From contig DAIDJI010000021.1 in NCBI GenBank assembly GCA_027451455.1, positions 1 through 18,635 on the forward strand: a stretch of DNA of 18,635 nt, given 5' to 3'. Source of the stretch: Planctomycetales bacterium. GTDB taxonomy: Bacteria > Planctomycetota > Planctomycetia > Isosphaerales > Isosphaeraceae. Positions within the stretch are counted from its first letter, which is position 1, and each line of letters begins with the position of its first letter. Position numbers and translations under genes: made by a program. This document shows, in pieces, positions 7,268-15,097 of the stretch. The notes under the pieces were generated by a model. The model did not search any database, was not told the origin of the DNA, and saw only the letters and a program-made list of their open reading frames with translations.

Positions 7268-8161
7268 ATGTCGTTCCACGGGATCATTCCGCCGGTCGCC
7301 ACACCGATGAAGGACAACGAGGATCTGGATCTTCCTCGTCTCCGATGGTTTATCGACCATCTGATCGGCAGCGGCGTACACGGGATCTTCGTCCTCGGCA
7401 CCAACAGCGAGTTCTACGCGCTGGACGAGCGCGAGAAGCAGGAGGTGGTCGCCACCGCGGTTGCCCACGTGAACAAGCGCGTCCCGGTCTTCGCCGGCAC
7501 GGGCGCCGAGACGACGCGCGAGGTCGTCCGCCTGACGAGGATGGCGGAGCGCGAGGGGGCCGACGGCGTCTCGATCATCACGCCGTACTTCATCCTGCCG
7601 AACCAGCGAGAGATTTTTGACCACTACCGACGGATCGCGGAGTCGACCCGCCTCCCGGTTTTGCTCTACAACAACCCGGCGACCTGCGGCGGGATCAAGA
7701 TCGACGTCGACACGCTGGCCCGGCTGGCGGAGATTCCGAACATCGTCGGGATCAAGGACAGCAGCGGCGACCTGCAAAACACGGCCGAGTACATCCGCGT
7801 GGTGCCGGAGCGTTTCAGCGTGATGCTCGGCCGCGACACGCTGATCTTCTACGGCCTGATGGCGGGTGCCCGAGGAGCAGTCCCGGCCACCGGCAACATC
7901 GCCCCGGCGCTGCTGGTGGAGATCTACGAGAAGTTCCGTGCCGGCGACCTCGCGGGTTCGAAGGCGGCCCAGGATCGCCTGAGCCCGCTCCGCCTGGCGA
8001 TGACCCTCTGCACGGTCCCCGCCGGACTGAAGGCCGCGATGCGCCTGATCGGCCATCCGATCGGCCCCTGCCGCGGTCCGGTCTCCGACTTGCCATCGGA
8101 GAAGGAACCTCAAATGCTCGCCGCCCTCCGGACCGCCGGCCTGCTACCGGCCAACTCCTGA
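7268..8161 (+). CDS. DapA/N-acetylneuraminate lyase superfamily aldolase (not a typical dihydrodipicolinate synthase)
   Basis: The 297-residue length and motif order match the class I aldolase superfamily of DapA, NanA and keto-deoxy-sugar-acid aldolases. Visible motifs are GTNSE (44-48, the loop that reads GTTGE in E. coli DapA), ITPYF (104-108), YNNP with Tyr134 (E. coli Tyr133) and GIKDSSGD with the Schiff-base Lys163 (E. coli Lys161). The arginine that binds the aspartate-semialdehyde carboxylate in DapA (E. coli Arg138) aligns with Thr139, and the second loop threonine is Asn46, so a different 2-oxo-acid substrate is likely. ATG 7268 was chosen because the DapA-type N-terminus begins exactly there and GGAG lies eight bases upstream; the frame is open further upstream but without family similarity. 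A nested hairpin follows the stop, suggesting a single-gene transcript. Confidence 0.88.
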   Translation: MSFHGIIPPVATPMKDNEDLDLPRLRWFIDHLIGSGVHGIFVLGTNSEFYALDEREKQEVVATAVAHVNKRVPVFAGTGAETTREVVRLTRMAEREGADGVSIITPYFILPNQREIFDHYRRIAESTRLPVLLYNNPATCGGIKIDVDTLARLAEIPNIVGIKDSSGDLQNTAEYIRVVPERFSVMLGRDTLIFYGLMAGARGAVPATGNIAPALLVEIYEKFRAGDLAGSKAAQDRLSPLRLAMTLCTVPAGLKAAMRLIGHPIGPCRGPVSDLPSEKEPQMLAALRTAGLLPANS

Positions 8162-8189
8162 CCTCCCCGGCCCGATCGGTTCGCGAGAA

Positions 8190-8229
8190 GCCGGGGCCCA
8201 CCGAGGGGATGAACATCCCGGGCCCTGGC
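8190..8229 (+). terminator. Nested hairpin after the aldolase gene, likely terminator or RNA-stabilising stem
   Basis: Outer arms GCCGGGGCCC (8190-8199) and GGGCCCTGGC (8220-8229) pair over ten positions with one G-U. After a six-base bulge an inner stem GGGAT/ATCCC (8206-8210, 8215-8219) closes on the four-base loop GAAC. It begins 28 bases after the aldolase stop and ends 35 bases before the next start. There is no T-tract, so it is not a textbook intrinsic terminator. Confidence 0.5.
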
Positions 8230-8264
8230 TGTCTCCGCCGGAACTTGAACCTAGGATGACTGCC

Positions 8265-10325
8265 ATGAAATCCTTGCGGTTCTGGTGCCTCGCCGCCATT
8301 CTCGCCGTGCCGGTCGCGGCCTCGGGCGCGGAGGACGGTCCCCTACGAATCCTTCTGCTGGGCGACAGCACGACCATCGGCAGCGTCTGCCGGCAGGTCG
8401 AGCCGAAGGGTCTCCACCTTGAGGATGTGATCCGGCTTCTCCTCGCGGCCCAGAAGGACCTGCCGCCGACCGAGGTCATCAACCAGGGGAGAGACGGCGA
8501 GCTGATCCATGGCCTGCTCTCCTCCGGGCGATACGACCGGGACATCGTCCCTTTGAAACACTTCGATTATATTTTCATCCGCTACGGCCTGAACGACATG
8601 GCCCGGCGCGAGAAGTTCGAGGAGAACTTCCCGAAGGACTACTCCGATCTGATCGCCCGCCTGCGCGGGGATTTCCCGAAGGCGGTCCTGGTCCCCATGA
8701 CGATCATCCCCTACATGACGCCCGAGCGTGATGAGCGGGTCAACGGGCTCATCCGCAAGGTGGCGGGTGCGGAACATCTTCCCCTTTTCGACGTGTATAC
8801 CCGCTACCAGGCCGAGCTGGCGCATGGGCCAAACATGCTCAACTATCGCCGCTATCCGATCGAGAAGATCCCGGAGAAGGATCGCGCGTGGGTCGCGCCG
8901 TTTGTGAGGGACGGCCGGGTCACGGTGATGGACAACCGGCTCGACGCCCATTTCCGCGACCTGCCCGGCTGGTTCGGCGATCGTCACCCGAACCCGGCCG
9001 GTTATCACGTGATCGGCGACGAAACGGCCCGGTTCCTTTCGCGTCGGATCCGGGAGAAGAAGGGGACCACGGCAGGCGCCAGACCTCAAAAAGCGGCGGG
9101 GCTCAAGGCGTCGGGCCTGGAATACATCGACACCGGTTTCGAGAACGCCTCGCCGCTCTGGTACGACTTCGCCGACGACGGCACGGTTCTGGTCCATCTG
9201 ATCTACGATCACGAGCGGTCGTCGCCGAACCGAGCCGCGGGCCACTTTCACTTCCGACTGATCGCCCGCCCGGGATCCCAGCTCGCGTTGGAGTTCCGCA
9301 ACCTGGAAAATGTGTGGAACGGTCGGAAAGGTTCGATCGCGCGCGAGCTGAAGACCGCGGTCGTCTCGCGGGACGGCAAGACGTGGAAGACGGTCATCCT
9401 GGAGCGGCTCCCTGGCGATCGTGTCCGGCTGGCCGTCACGATGCCGGGGCCGGAACTGTATGTCGCCCGCGTCGAGCCCTATCGGCTCTCCGACCTCGAT
9501 CAGTGGCTGGCGACGATCCGGAATCATCCGCTCGTCGAGATCACGCCGATCGGCAAGACGGTCGAGGGTCGAGCGCTTCAAATCGTCCGGGTCGGCCGGT
9601 CCGAGGCGCCCCATCGGGTCTTCCTCCGGGCGCGGGCGCATCCCTGGGAGGCTGGGGGCAACTGGATCGTGCAGGGGCTGGTCGACCGGCTGCTCACGGG
9701 CGACGACCAGGCGCGCAAATGTCTCGATCGGTACTGTGTCTACGTGCTCCCGATGGCGAACAAGGACGGCGTGGCCCACGGTCGAACGCGCTTCAACCTG
9801 CGGGGCAAGGATCTCAATCGGAACTGGGATCGGCCCGCCGACCCGGTTCTCGCCCCGGAAAACCACGCGCTGGAGACGTGGCTGGAGTCGATGATCCAGC
9901 AAGGGAAACGGCCGGACCTGGCGCTCGAATTGCACAACGACGGAAGCGGCCAGTTTCACATCAGCCGTCCTCCCGTGGCCGGGCTGGTCCAGCACGTCGA
10001 GCGCATGAAAATCCTGGAACGTTTGCTGCGCAAGCACACCTGGTTCACCGAGGGTGCCACGAATGAGTCGTTCCGAAATCCGGGGACGCTCGGCGAGGGC
10101 TGGCTCGAGCGATACGGGATCGACGCCGCCGTCCACGAGTTCAACGCCAACTGGATCGCTGGCCTGAACGACCATCCCTCGGGCGCTCACTGGAGGCACT
10201 ACGGAGATCGGCTAACGCGGGTCTTTCTCGATTACTTCGAGACCCGGCTACCCACGGCATCCGCTGATGGTTGGCCGGCGCAGAATTCCGTCCCGGCCCC
10301 GTCCCCAGCGCGGCTGGCGAGCTGA
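8265..10325 (+). CDS. Secreted fusion of an SGNH/GDSL hydrolase and an M14 zinc carboxypeptidase
   Basis: The 686-residue protein starts with a signal peptide (about 1-22, ending ASGA before EDG); the ATG at 8265 is preferred over 8256 because AGGA then sits eight bases upstream. Residues about 27-262 form an SGNH hydrolase: GDST (catalytic Ser35), NQG (Gly75), GLND (Asn110) and DRH (Asp239, His241). After a lysine/alanine-rich linker, about 285-405 is a beta-sandwich like the N-terminal domain of cytosolic carboxypeptidases (CCP/AGBL). The M14 domain follows: IGKTVEGR (429-436), HPWE (zinc ligands His459, Glu462), DLNRNW (516-521, substrate Arg519), ELHND (His557, third ligand) and VHEFNANW (catalytic Glu625). 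Both active sites look intact, so the protein probably has esterase and carboxypeptidase activities outside the cytoplasm. The substrate is unknown; a glycopeptide, glycoprotein or acylated peptide would explain pairing the two. Confidence 0.9.
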   Translation: MKSLRFWCLAAILAVPVAASGAEDGPLRILLLGDSTTIGSVCRQVEPKGLHLEDVIRLLLAAQKDLPPTEVINQGRDGELIHGLLSSGRYDRDIVPLKHFDYIFIRYGLNDMARREKFEENFPKDYSDLIARLRGDFPKAVLVPMTIIPYMTPERDERVNGLIRKVAGAEHLPLFDVYTRYQAELAHGPNMLNYRRYPIEKIPEKDRAWVAPFVRDGRVTVMDNRLDAHFRDLPGWFGDRHPNPAGYHVIGDETARFLSRRIREKKGTTAGARPQKAAGLKASGLEYIDTGFENASPLWYDFADDGTVLVHLIYDHERSSPNRAAGHFHFRLIARPGSQLALEFRNLENVWNGRKGSIARELKTAVVSRDGKTWKTVILERLPGDRVRLAVTMPGPELYVARVEPYRLSDLDQWLATIRNHPLVEITPIGKTVEGRALQIVRVGRSEAPHRVFLRARAHPWEAGGNWIVQGLVDRLLTGDDQARKCLDRYCVYVLPMANKDGVAHGRTRFNLRGKDLNRNWDRPADPVLAPENHALETWLESMIQQGKRPDLALELHNDGSGQFHISRPPVAGLVQHVERMKILERLLRKHTWFTEGATNESFRNPGTLGEGWLERYGIDAAVHEFNANWIAGLNDHPSGAHWRHYGDRLTRVFLDYFETRLPTASADGWPAQNSVPAPSPARLAS

Positions 10326-10546
10326 GTCATCGGTCTCTCGCGGATCTCGTGACCCGCTCCGGCCACCGTGCGACACTCCCGCGCCGGTGCCGACACGACC
10401 AGGCCGGGGTCAACTTCGGCCGCTCGATCGGCGGGGGCTCGCCGGTCGACGCGCCATCGGCGAAAATCGTCCACGGAGAACGCCTGGATCGGGTTGTCGC
10501 TGGCGAGCCACGCGTCCCTGATCGGAAAACTCATTCCTGGAGCGAC

Positions 10547-10591
10547 GATAAGGTGTCAGGAACCTTAAACAACGGTTCCGGACACCTTATC
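10547..10591. repeat. Inverted repeat with 18-base arms and 9-base loop, REP/MITE-like
   Basis: The arms (10547-10564 and 10574-10591) are complementary at 17 of 18 positions around the loop TTAAACAAC. The core reads AGGTGTCAGGAACC on the left and GGTTCCGGACACCT on the right. A nearly identical right arm occurs at 5450-5466, which indicates a dispersed element rather than a site-specific terminator. Short palindromes of this form are often linked to REP-associated (IS200-like) transposases; no transposase gene is in the window, so that link is inference. Confidence 0.6.
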
Positions 10592-10633
10592 TCCGCCCCA
10601 GGATCGAAAGCGGACTCAGCAGTCATCCCGCCC

Positions 10634-10650
10634 TTCGGGTGGCACCCGAA
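10634..10650. other. Small perfect hairpin TTCGGGT-GGC-ACCCGAA
   Basis: Seven perfectly paired bases flank a three-base loop. There is no T-tract on either side. It could be an attenuating or terminating stem for transcription arriving from the SGNH-M14 gene about 310 bases upstream, or have no function. Confidence 0.3.
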
Positions 10651-10743
10651 CCGATGAACCGAAAACCCAGGATGCCGCAGACTCTCAACGCCGATTGCCC
10701 CTCTTTTCAGGCGGGTTGTTCCTCACTCTCGGGCTGTCGTTCG

Positions 10744-10752
10744 TGGTACGAT
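10744..10752 (+). promoter_or_regulatory. Extended -10 element before the CxxCH protein gene
   Basis: TGGTACGAT fits TGn plus a hexamer matching TATAAT at four of six positions. It ends 21 bases before the ATG. Transcription would begin close to the strong ribosome site GGGAGGG (10759-10765), giving a very short leader. Confidence 0.35.
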
Positions 10753-10773
10753 CCCAGTGGGAGGGCCGCACTC

Positions 10774-13695
10774 ATGAAGAAGCCATCGACTGCTGCCGGT
10801 AAAGGCCGGATTCCCGACAACGCGATCCGCTGGCCCGCGGCGATAGCGGGGATTCTCGCGACTCTGGGTCTGATGGGGGCTGGTTCCGACCAGGCCGGGA
10901 AATCGCCCGAGGACTCGCTCCGATCGATCCGAGTGGCGCCGGGATTCCGGGTCGAGCTGGTCGCGTCCGAGCCGCTCGTGAAGGACCCGATCGCCTTCGA
11001 CTGGTCGGCCGACGGCCGGCTCTGGGTCGTCGAGATGGGCGACTACCCCCTCGGCGTCGACGGCCACGGCAAGCCCGGCGGAGTCGTCCGCGTGCTCGAA
11101 GATACCGACAACGACGGAAAGTATGATCACACAATAAAGATAATTGATGGACTGGGTATCCCGTCCGGGATCATGGCGTGGCGAGAGGGAGCTCTGATTG
11201 CCAGTGCTCCGGAGATATTTTACGTCCGGAGCCTGAAGTCAAAAAGTCCCGTGGAGTCTCGTGAGGTCTCGTTTTCCGGCTTTGTCGAGGGGAATCCGCA
11301 GCACCGGGTCAACGGCTTCGAGATGGGCCTGGACGGCTGGATTTACGGGGCGAACGGCGATAGCGGCGGGACGATCCGATCGGTCCGAACGGGCAAGTCG
11401 GTCTCGATTCGAGGCCGCGACTTCCGATTCCGACCTGACTCCGGCGAATTCGAAACGGAGAGCGGACAGACGCAGTATGGGAGGCATCGCGACGACTGGG
11501 GGCACTGGTTCGGCAACAACAATCCGAACTGGGGATGGCACTTCGTGCTGGCCGATCGCGAGGTTCGCCGCAACCCGTACTTCGCCGCCCCCGACCCGCG
11601 CCAGACCCTGGAACGCGAGACCCAGCTCTACCCGATCAGCCCGACATTGCCGAGGTTCAACGACCCGGGCGCGGCGAATCATGTGACGTCCGCCAACAGC
11701 CCGACACCCTATCGCGACGACCTGTTCGGGCCCGAGTTCGCGACGAGCCTCTTCGTGAGCGAGCCGGTCCATAATCTCGTCCATCGGATGATCGTCGAGC
11801 CGGACGGCGCGACGTTCCGGGGTCGACGTGCACCCGGCGAATCGAAGGGCGAGTTCCTGGCGTCGTCCGACCCCTGGTTCCGGCCGACGATGATGAAGAC
11901 GGGACCCGACGGTGCGCTCTGGATTGCCGATATGTACCGGGCTGTCATCGAGCATCCCGAGTGGATTCCCGACGACTGGGAGAAGCGGCTCGACCTTCGG
12001 GCCGGCAGTGAGCAGGGGCGGATCTACCGGGTCTTTCCCACGAATCGAAGCCCCCGACCCATCCCCCGGCTTGATCGGCTGGATGCGGTGGGACTGGTCG
12101 CCGCGATGGAGAGCCCCAACGGATGGACCCGCGACACCGCCCAGCGGCTCCTGCTCGATCGTCGCGAGAAAGCCGCGGTTCCGGCTCTCAGGGAACAGGT
12201 GAAGAACACCAGGCGACCGCAAACTCGGGTCCAGGCAATCTGGACTCTGGCCGACCTCAACGCTCTCGATCAGAATTCGGCACTCGCCGGGCTAAACGAC
12301 CCGGACGCCCGAGTGCGAGAGGCGATCATCGGTGCGGTTGCCCATCTGATTCCGGGTTCCTCGAGCGTGGCCGAGGCCGTCTTGAAGAGAGTCGACGACC
12401 AGGAGGCGCGCGTCCGGTTACGGGTCGCGATCGCGCTGGGAGACTGGGACGACCACCGCGCCGGCGAGGCCCTCGCGCGGCTGGCCATCCGAGACGGACG
12501 AGACCCCTGGATTCGCGCCGCGATCCTTTCGTCGGCGGTCCCGCACATGCCGGCGCTTCTCGCCGGAACCATCGGGAGCAACCATTCCGTTCCGCCCGAA
12601 TTCGTCGGCCCGATGCTGACGATGCTCGGCTCGATGCCCGGCGGCGGGCTCGACGTCGCTCTCGCGCGCTCGATCGGTCGACCGGCCGGTCCAGGGGGAC
12701 GGTTCGCGGCCTGGCAATACGCCGCCCTCGCCGGACTGTTGACCGCCCGCGATCGGTCGAAAGGCGGCCTGCCGGTCGACCTGGACCGTCCGTTCCGCGA
12801 CCTCTGGGAATCGGCACCTCGGATCGTTGCCGACGAGAAGGCCGATGAGAGTGAACGCATCGCTGCGGTCGCACTGATCCGACACGCCGCGGCCCGGGAT
12901 CGTCGAGACCGCGAGAGTTTGAAGGACTTGCTCGTCCCGCGCGTGCCGATCGCCGTGCAGGAAGCGGCGATTACGGCCCTGGGATCGCTGGGCGCCCCCG
13001 ACGTCGCCGATGACCTGCTGGCCGCCTGGAAACAGGGTTCGCCACGGATTCGAGCGGCCATTCTTGAGGGACTTGTGAGCCGCTCCCGATCGGCCGATGC
13101 GCTTGTCTCGGCGATCGAGTCCGGGCGGATCGCACCGGTCGAGATCGACGCCTCGACACGCGATCGCCTGATTCGGCATCGCGACCCGAGACTGCGGAAG
13201 CGGGCGGAATCGGTCTTCGGCCGTTCGATCGACTCGCGCCAGACGGTCCTCGAACAGTTCCGGCCCGCCCTCATGTTAAAGGGCGATCCGACGGCCGGCG
13301 CCTCGGTTTTCCGAAGGCTCTGCATCTCGTGCCATCGGCTGGGTTCGCAGGGCAGCGACGTCGGACCCGACCTGTCGACCATCCAGGATCGATCGACCGA
13401 GGCGCTCCTCACCGCGATCCTCGATCCGAATCGAGCGGTCGAGACGAAGTACCTGGCCTTCGCCGTCGCCACGATCGACGGTCGTGTTTTCAACGGGATC
13501 ATCTCGAGCGAGTCGGCCAGCTCGGTCCGACTCCGACGCCCGGACGGCCAGGAAGTCGCGCTCCTCCGATCCGAGATCGAGGAAATGGGGAGCATCGGCC
13601 GATCGCTGATGCCCGAGGGCCTGGAGAGGGACCTCTCGCCCCGCGACCTCGCCGACCTGATCGCTTTCCTCAACTCACGCCCTGGGAGCCGATGA
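10774..13695 (+). CDS. PVC-type membrane-bound dehydrogenase-like propeller, HEAT repeats and C-terminal CxxCH haem domain
   Basis: The 973-residue product matches the planctomycete/verrucomicrobial architecture known as TIGR02604 plus TIGR02603. ATG 10774 follows GGGAGGG by eight bases and opens a signal peptide (about 1-40). A beta-propeller begins with VAPGFRVELVASEP (54-67) and FDWSADGRLWVVEMGDYP; it contains a calcium-type loop DTDNDGKYD (110-118), QHRVNGFEMGLDGWIYG and MKTGPDGALWIADMYR. From about 440 to 820 the sequence is helical HEAT-like repeats (NDPDARVREAIIGAVAHL, KQGSPRIRAAILEGL). The haem domain carries CISCH (C850, C853, H854), a VGPDL stretch, and MPEG (Met946, probable axial ligand) before SPRDLADLIAFLNS. 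It is probably a periplasmic c-type cytochrome dehydrogenase of unknown substrate, perhaps a sugar. The next gene starts 7 bp downstream, so they are likely co-transcribed. Confidence 0.92.
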   Translation: MKKPSTAAGKGRIPDNAIRWPAAIAGILATLGLMGAGSDQAGKSPEDSLRSIRVAPGFRVELVASEPLVKDPIAFDWSADGRLWVVEMGDYPLGVDGHGKPGGVVRVLEDTDNDGKYDHTIKIIDGLGIPSGIMAWREGALIASAPEIFYVRSLKSKSPVESREVSFSGFVEGNPQHRVNGFEMGLDGWIYGANGDSGGTIRSVRTGKSVSIRGRDFRFRPDSGEFETESGQTQYGRHRDDWGHWFGNNNPNWGWHFVLADREVRRNPYFAAPDPRQTLERETQLYPISPTLPRFNDPGAANHVTSANSPTPYRDDLFGPEFATSLFVSEPVHNLVHRMIVEPDGATFRGRRAPGESKGEFLASSDPWFRPTMMKTGPDGALWIADMYRAVIEHPEWIPDDWEKRLDLRAGSEQGRIYRVFPTNRSPRPIPRLDRLDAVGLVAAMESPNGWTRDTAQRLLLDRREKAAVPALREQVKNTRRPQTRVQAIWTLADLNALDQNSALAGLNDPDARVREAIIGAVAHLIPGSSSVAEAVLKRVDDQEARVRLRVAIALGDWDDHRAGEALARLAIRDGRDPWIRAAILSSAVPHMPALLAGTIGSNHSVPPEFVGPMLTMLGSMPGGGLDVALARSIGRPAGPGGRFAAWQYAALAGLLTARDRSKGGLPVDLDRPFRDLWESAPRIVADEKADESERIAAVALIRHAAARDRRDRESLKDLLVPRVPIAVQEAAITALGSLGAPDVADDLLAAWKQGSPRIRAAILEGLVSRSRSADALVSAIESGRIAPVEIDASTRDRLIRHRDPRLRKRAESVFGRSIDSRQTVLEQFRPALMLKGDPTAGASVFRRLCISCHRLGSQGSDVGPDLSTIQDRSTEALLTAILDPNRAVETKYLAFAVATIDGRVFNGIISSESASSVRLRRPDGQEVALLRSEIEEMGSIGRSLMPEGLERDLSPRDLADLIAFLNSRPGSR

Positions 13696-13702
13696 ACCGA
13701 CC

Positions 13703-15094
13703 ATGTCCCGACCCACCGATATCCGACCCATCTCCGCCAAGGTCTACTTCCTGCCGATCCAGGCGCGGATGCCGCTGAAGTTCGGTCCCGAGACCACGAC
13801 CGAGGTCACCTGCGCCCGGGTCCGATTGACCGTCGAGGATGCGCAGGGCCGGCGCGCTGAAGGCTGGGGCGAGACCCCGCTCTCGGTTCAATGGGTCTGG
13901 CCCAGTTCGATCGGATATGAGGAGCGTCATCAGGCCCTGAAGGCGCTCGGGCTTCGGATCGCCGAGGCATGGGGATCGAGCTCGATGGAGGCCGGACATC
14001 CGATGGAGGTCGGGCACCAGTTCCTGGAAGCGATGCTTCCGAGGATCACCGAGCGCTTCAACGCCGAAGTGCGTGCCGGCTCCGAGGCGGTCCCGCTGCT
14101 CGGTGCGCTCGTCGCCAGCTCGCCGTTCGACCTGGCGCTGCACGATGCCTTCGGCGTCCTCCACGGTGTCCCGACGTTCGAGACCTTCAACGATCGATAC
14201 ATGACGCACGACCTCGCTCGCTATCTCGAGCCGGCCTCCGCATTCGCCGGGCGATTTCCCGAGGAGTTCCTTGTCCGTCCGCGCCCCGACTCGATCGCGG
14301 CATGGCACCTGGTTGGCGGCAAGGACCCGATCGACCCATGGGATTTGACGGGCACCGAGCCCAACGACAGCTATCCCGTCCTGCTCCGCGACTGGATCGG
14401 TCGCGACGGTCTGAAGTGCCTCAAGATCAAGCTCCGAGGCGATGACCTCGACTGGGATTACGACCGATTGCTCAAGGTCGGCCGGATCGCCGTCGAGGAG
14501 TCGGTCGACTGGCTGACCGCCGACTTCAACTGCACCGTCGGCGAGCCCGGCTACGTCAACACGATTCTCGACCGACTCCGCGATGAGCATCCGAGGCTCT
14601 ATGGAATGCTCCTGTACGTCGAGCAGCCCTTCCCGTATGACCTGGAGGCCCACCGGATCGATGTGCACAGCGTCTCGGCCCGGAAGCCACTCTTCATGGA
14701 CGAGAGCGCCCACGACTGGCGGTTCGTCCGACTCGGTCGCGAGCTCGGGTGGTCGGGCGTCGCGCTCAAGACCTGCAAGACCCTCACCGGTGCGATTCTC
14801 TCGCTCTGCTGGGCGAAGACGCACGGGATGACGATCATGGTCCAGGACCTCTCCAACCCGATGCTCGCGCAGATCCCGCATGTCCAGCTCGCGGCGCATG
14901 CGGGGACGATCATGGGCGTCGAGACGAACGGGATGCAATTCTATCCCGCCGCCTCGATCCCGGAGTCGGCCGTCCATCCCGGGCTGTACCGACGCACGCA
15001 GGGGCGGCTGGACCTCTCGACCGTCCACGGCCCCGGCCTCGGTTATCGGATCGACGAAATCGTCCGCGTGCTGCCGCCGCGTGCGTTCCCCTGA
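13703..15094 (+). CDS. Enolase-superfamily enzyme, mandelate racemase/muconate lactonizing enzyme-like
   Basis: Enolase-superfamily enzymes abstract a proton alpha to a carboxylate with a magnesium-stabilised enolate. This 463-residue protein keeps the barrel motifs: KIK (Lys241 and Lys243) on the second strand, metal ligands Asp274 (LTADFNC), Glu307 (YVEQPFP) and Asp333 (FMDES), and a lysine on the sixth strand region (VALKTCK, Lys356 or Lys359). Lysines on both faces point to the muconate-lactonizing/epimerase subgroup rather than the His-Asp acid-sugar dehydratases, although substrate cannot be read from sequence. It is longer than usual (about 360-400 residues), with an extended insert around 165-225 before the KIK strand. 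There is no signal peptide, so it acts in the cytoplasm. It begins 7 bp after the haem protein's stop; GGGAG near the end of that gene is the only ribosome-site candidate, implying translational coupling. Confidence 0.85.
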   Translation: MSRPTDIRPISAKVYFLPIQARMPLKFGPETTTEVTCARVRLTVEDAQGRRAEGWGETPLSVQWVWPSSIGYEERHQALKALGLRIAEAWGSSSMEAGHPMEVGHQFLEAMLPRITERFNAEVRAGSEAVPLLGALVASSPFDLALHDAFGVLHGVPTFETFNDRYMTHDLARYLEPASAFAGRFPEEFLVRPRPDSIAAWHLVGGKDPIDPWDLTGTEPNDSYPVLLRDWIGRDGLKCLKIKLRGDDLDWDYDRLLKVGRIAVEESVDWLTADFNCTVGEPGYVNTILDRLRDEHPRLYGMLLYVEQPFPYDLEAHRIDVHSVSARKPLFMDESAHDWRFVRLGRELGWSGVALKTCKTLTGAILSLCWAKTHGMTIMVQDLSNPMLAQIPHVQLAAHAGTIMGVETNGMQFYPAASIPESAVHPGLYRRTQGRLDLSTVHGPGLGYRIDEIVRVLPPRAFP

Positions 15095-15097
15095 TGT

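Larger units (their letters stand above)
10326..10773. other. Gene-free stretch before the CxxCH protein
   Basis: This 448-bp gap has no well-supported gene. A minus-strand frame (10232-10534) has fairly coding-like codon use in its first 35 codons but overlaps the end of the M14 gene and is not recognisable. The gap holds a large inverted repeat (10547-10591), a smaller hairpin TTCGGGT-GGC-ACCCGAA (10634-10650), and the promoter and ribosome site of the next gene at its right end. Confidence 0.5.

Noticed and set aside
8343..10199. 618-codon minus-strand frame
   Set aside because: It is antisense to the SGNH-M14 fusion, in which all catalytic motifs of both families are read on the plus strand.
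12270..13673. 467-codon minus-strand frame, and the 452-codon minus-strand frame at 13670-15028
   Set aside because: Both are shadows of the CxxCH haem protein and the enolase-family gene; neither shows family motifs or a ribosome site.
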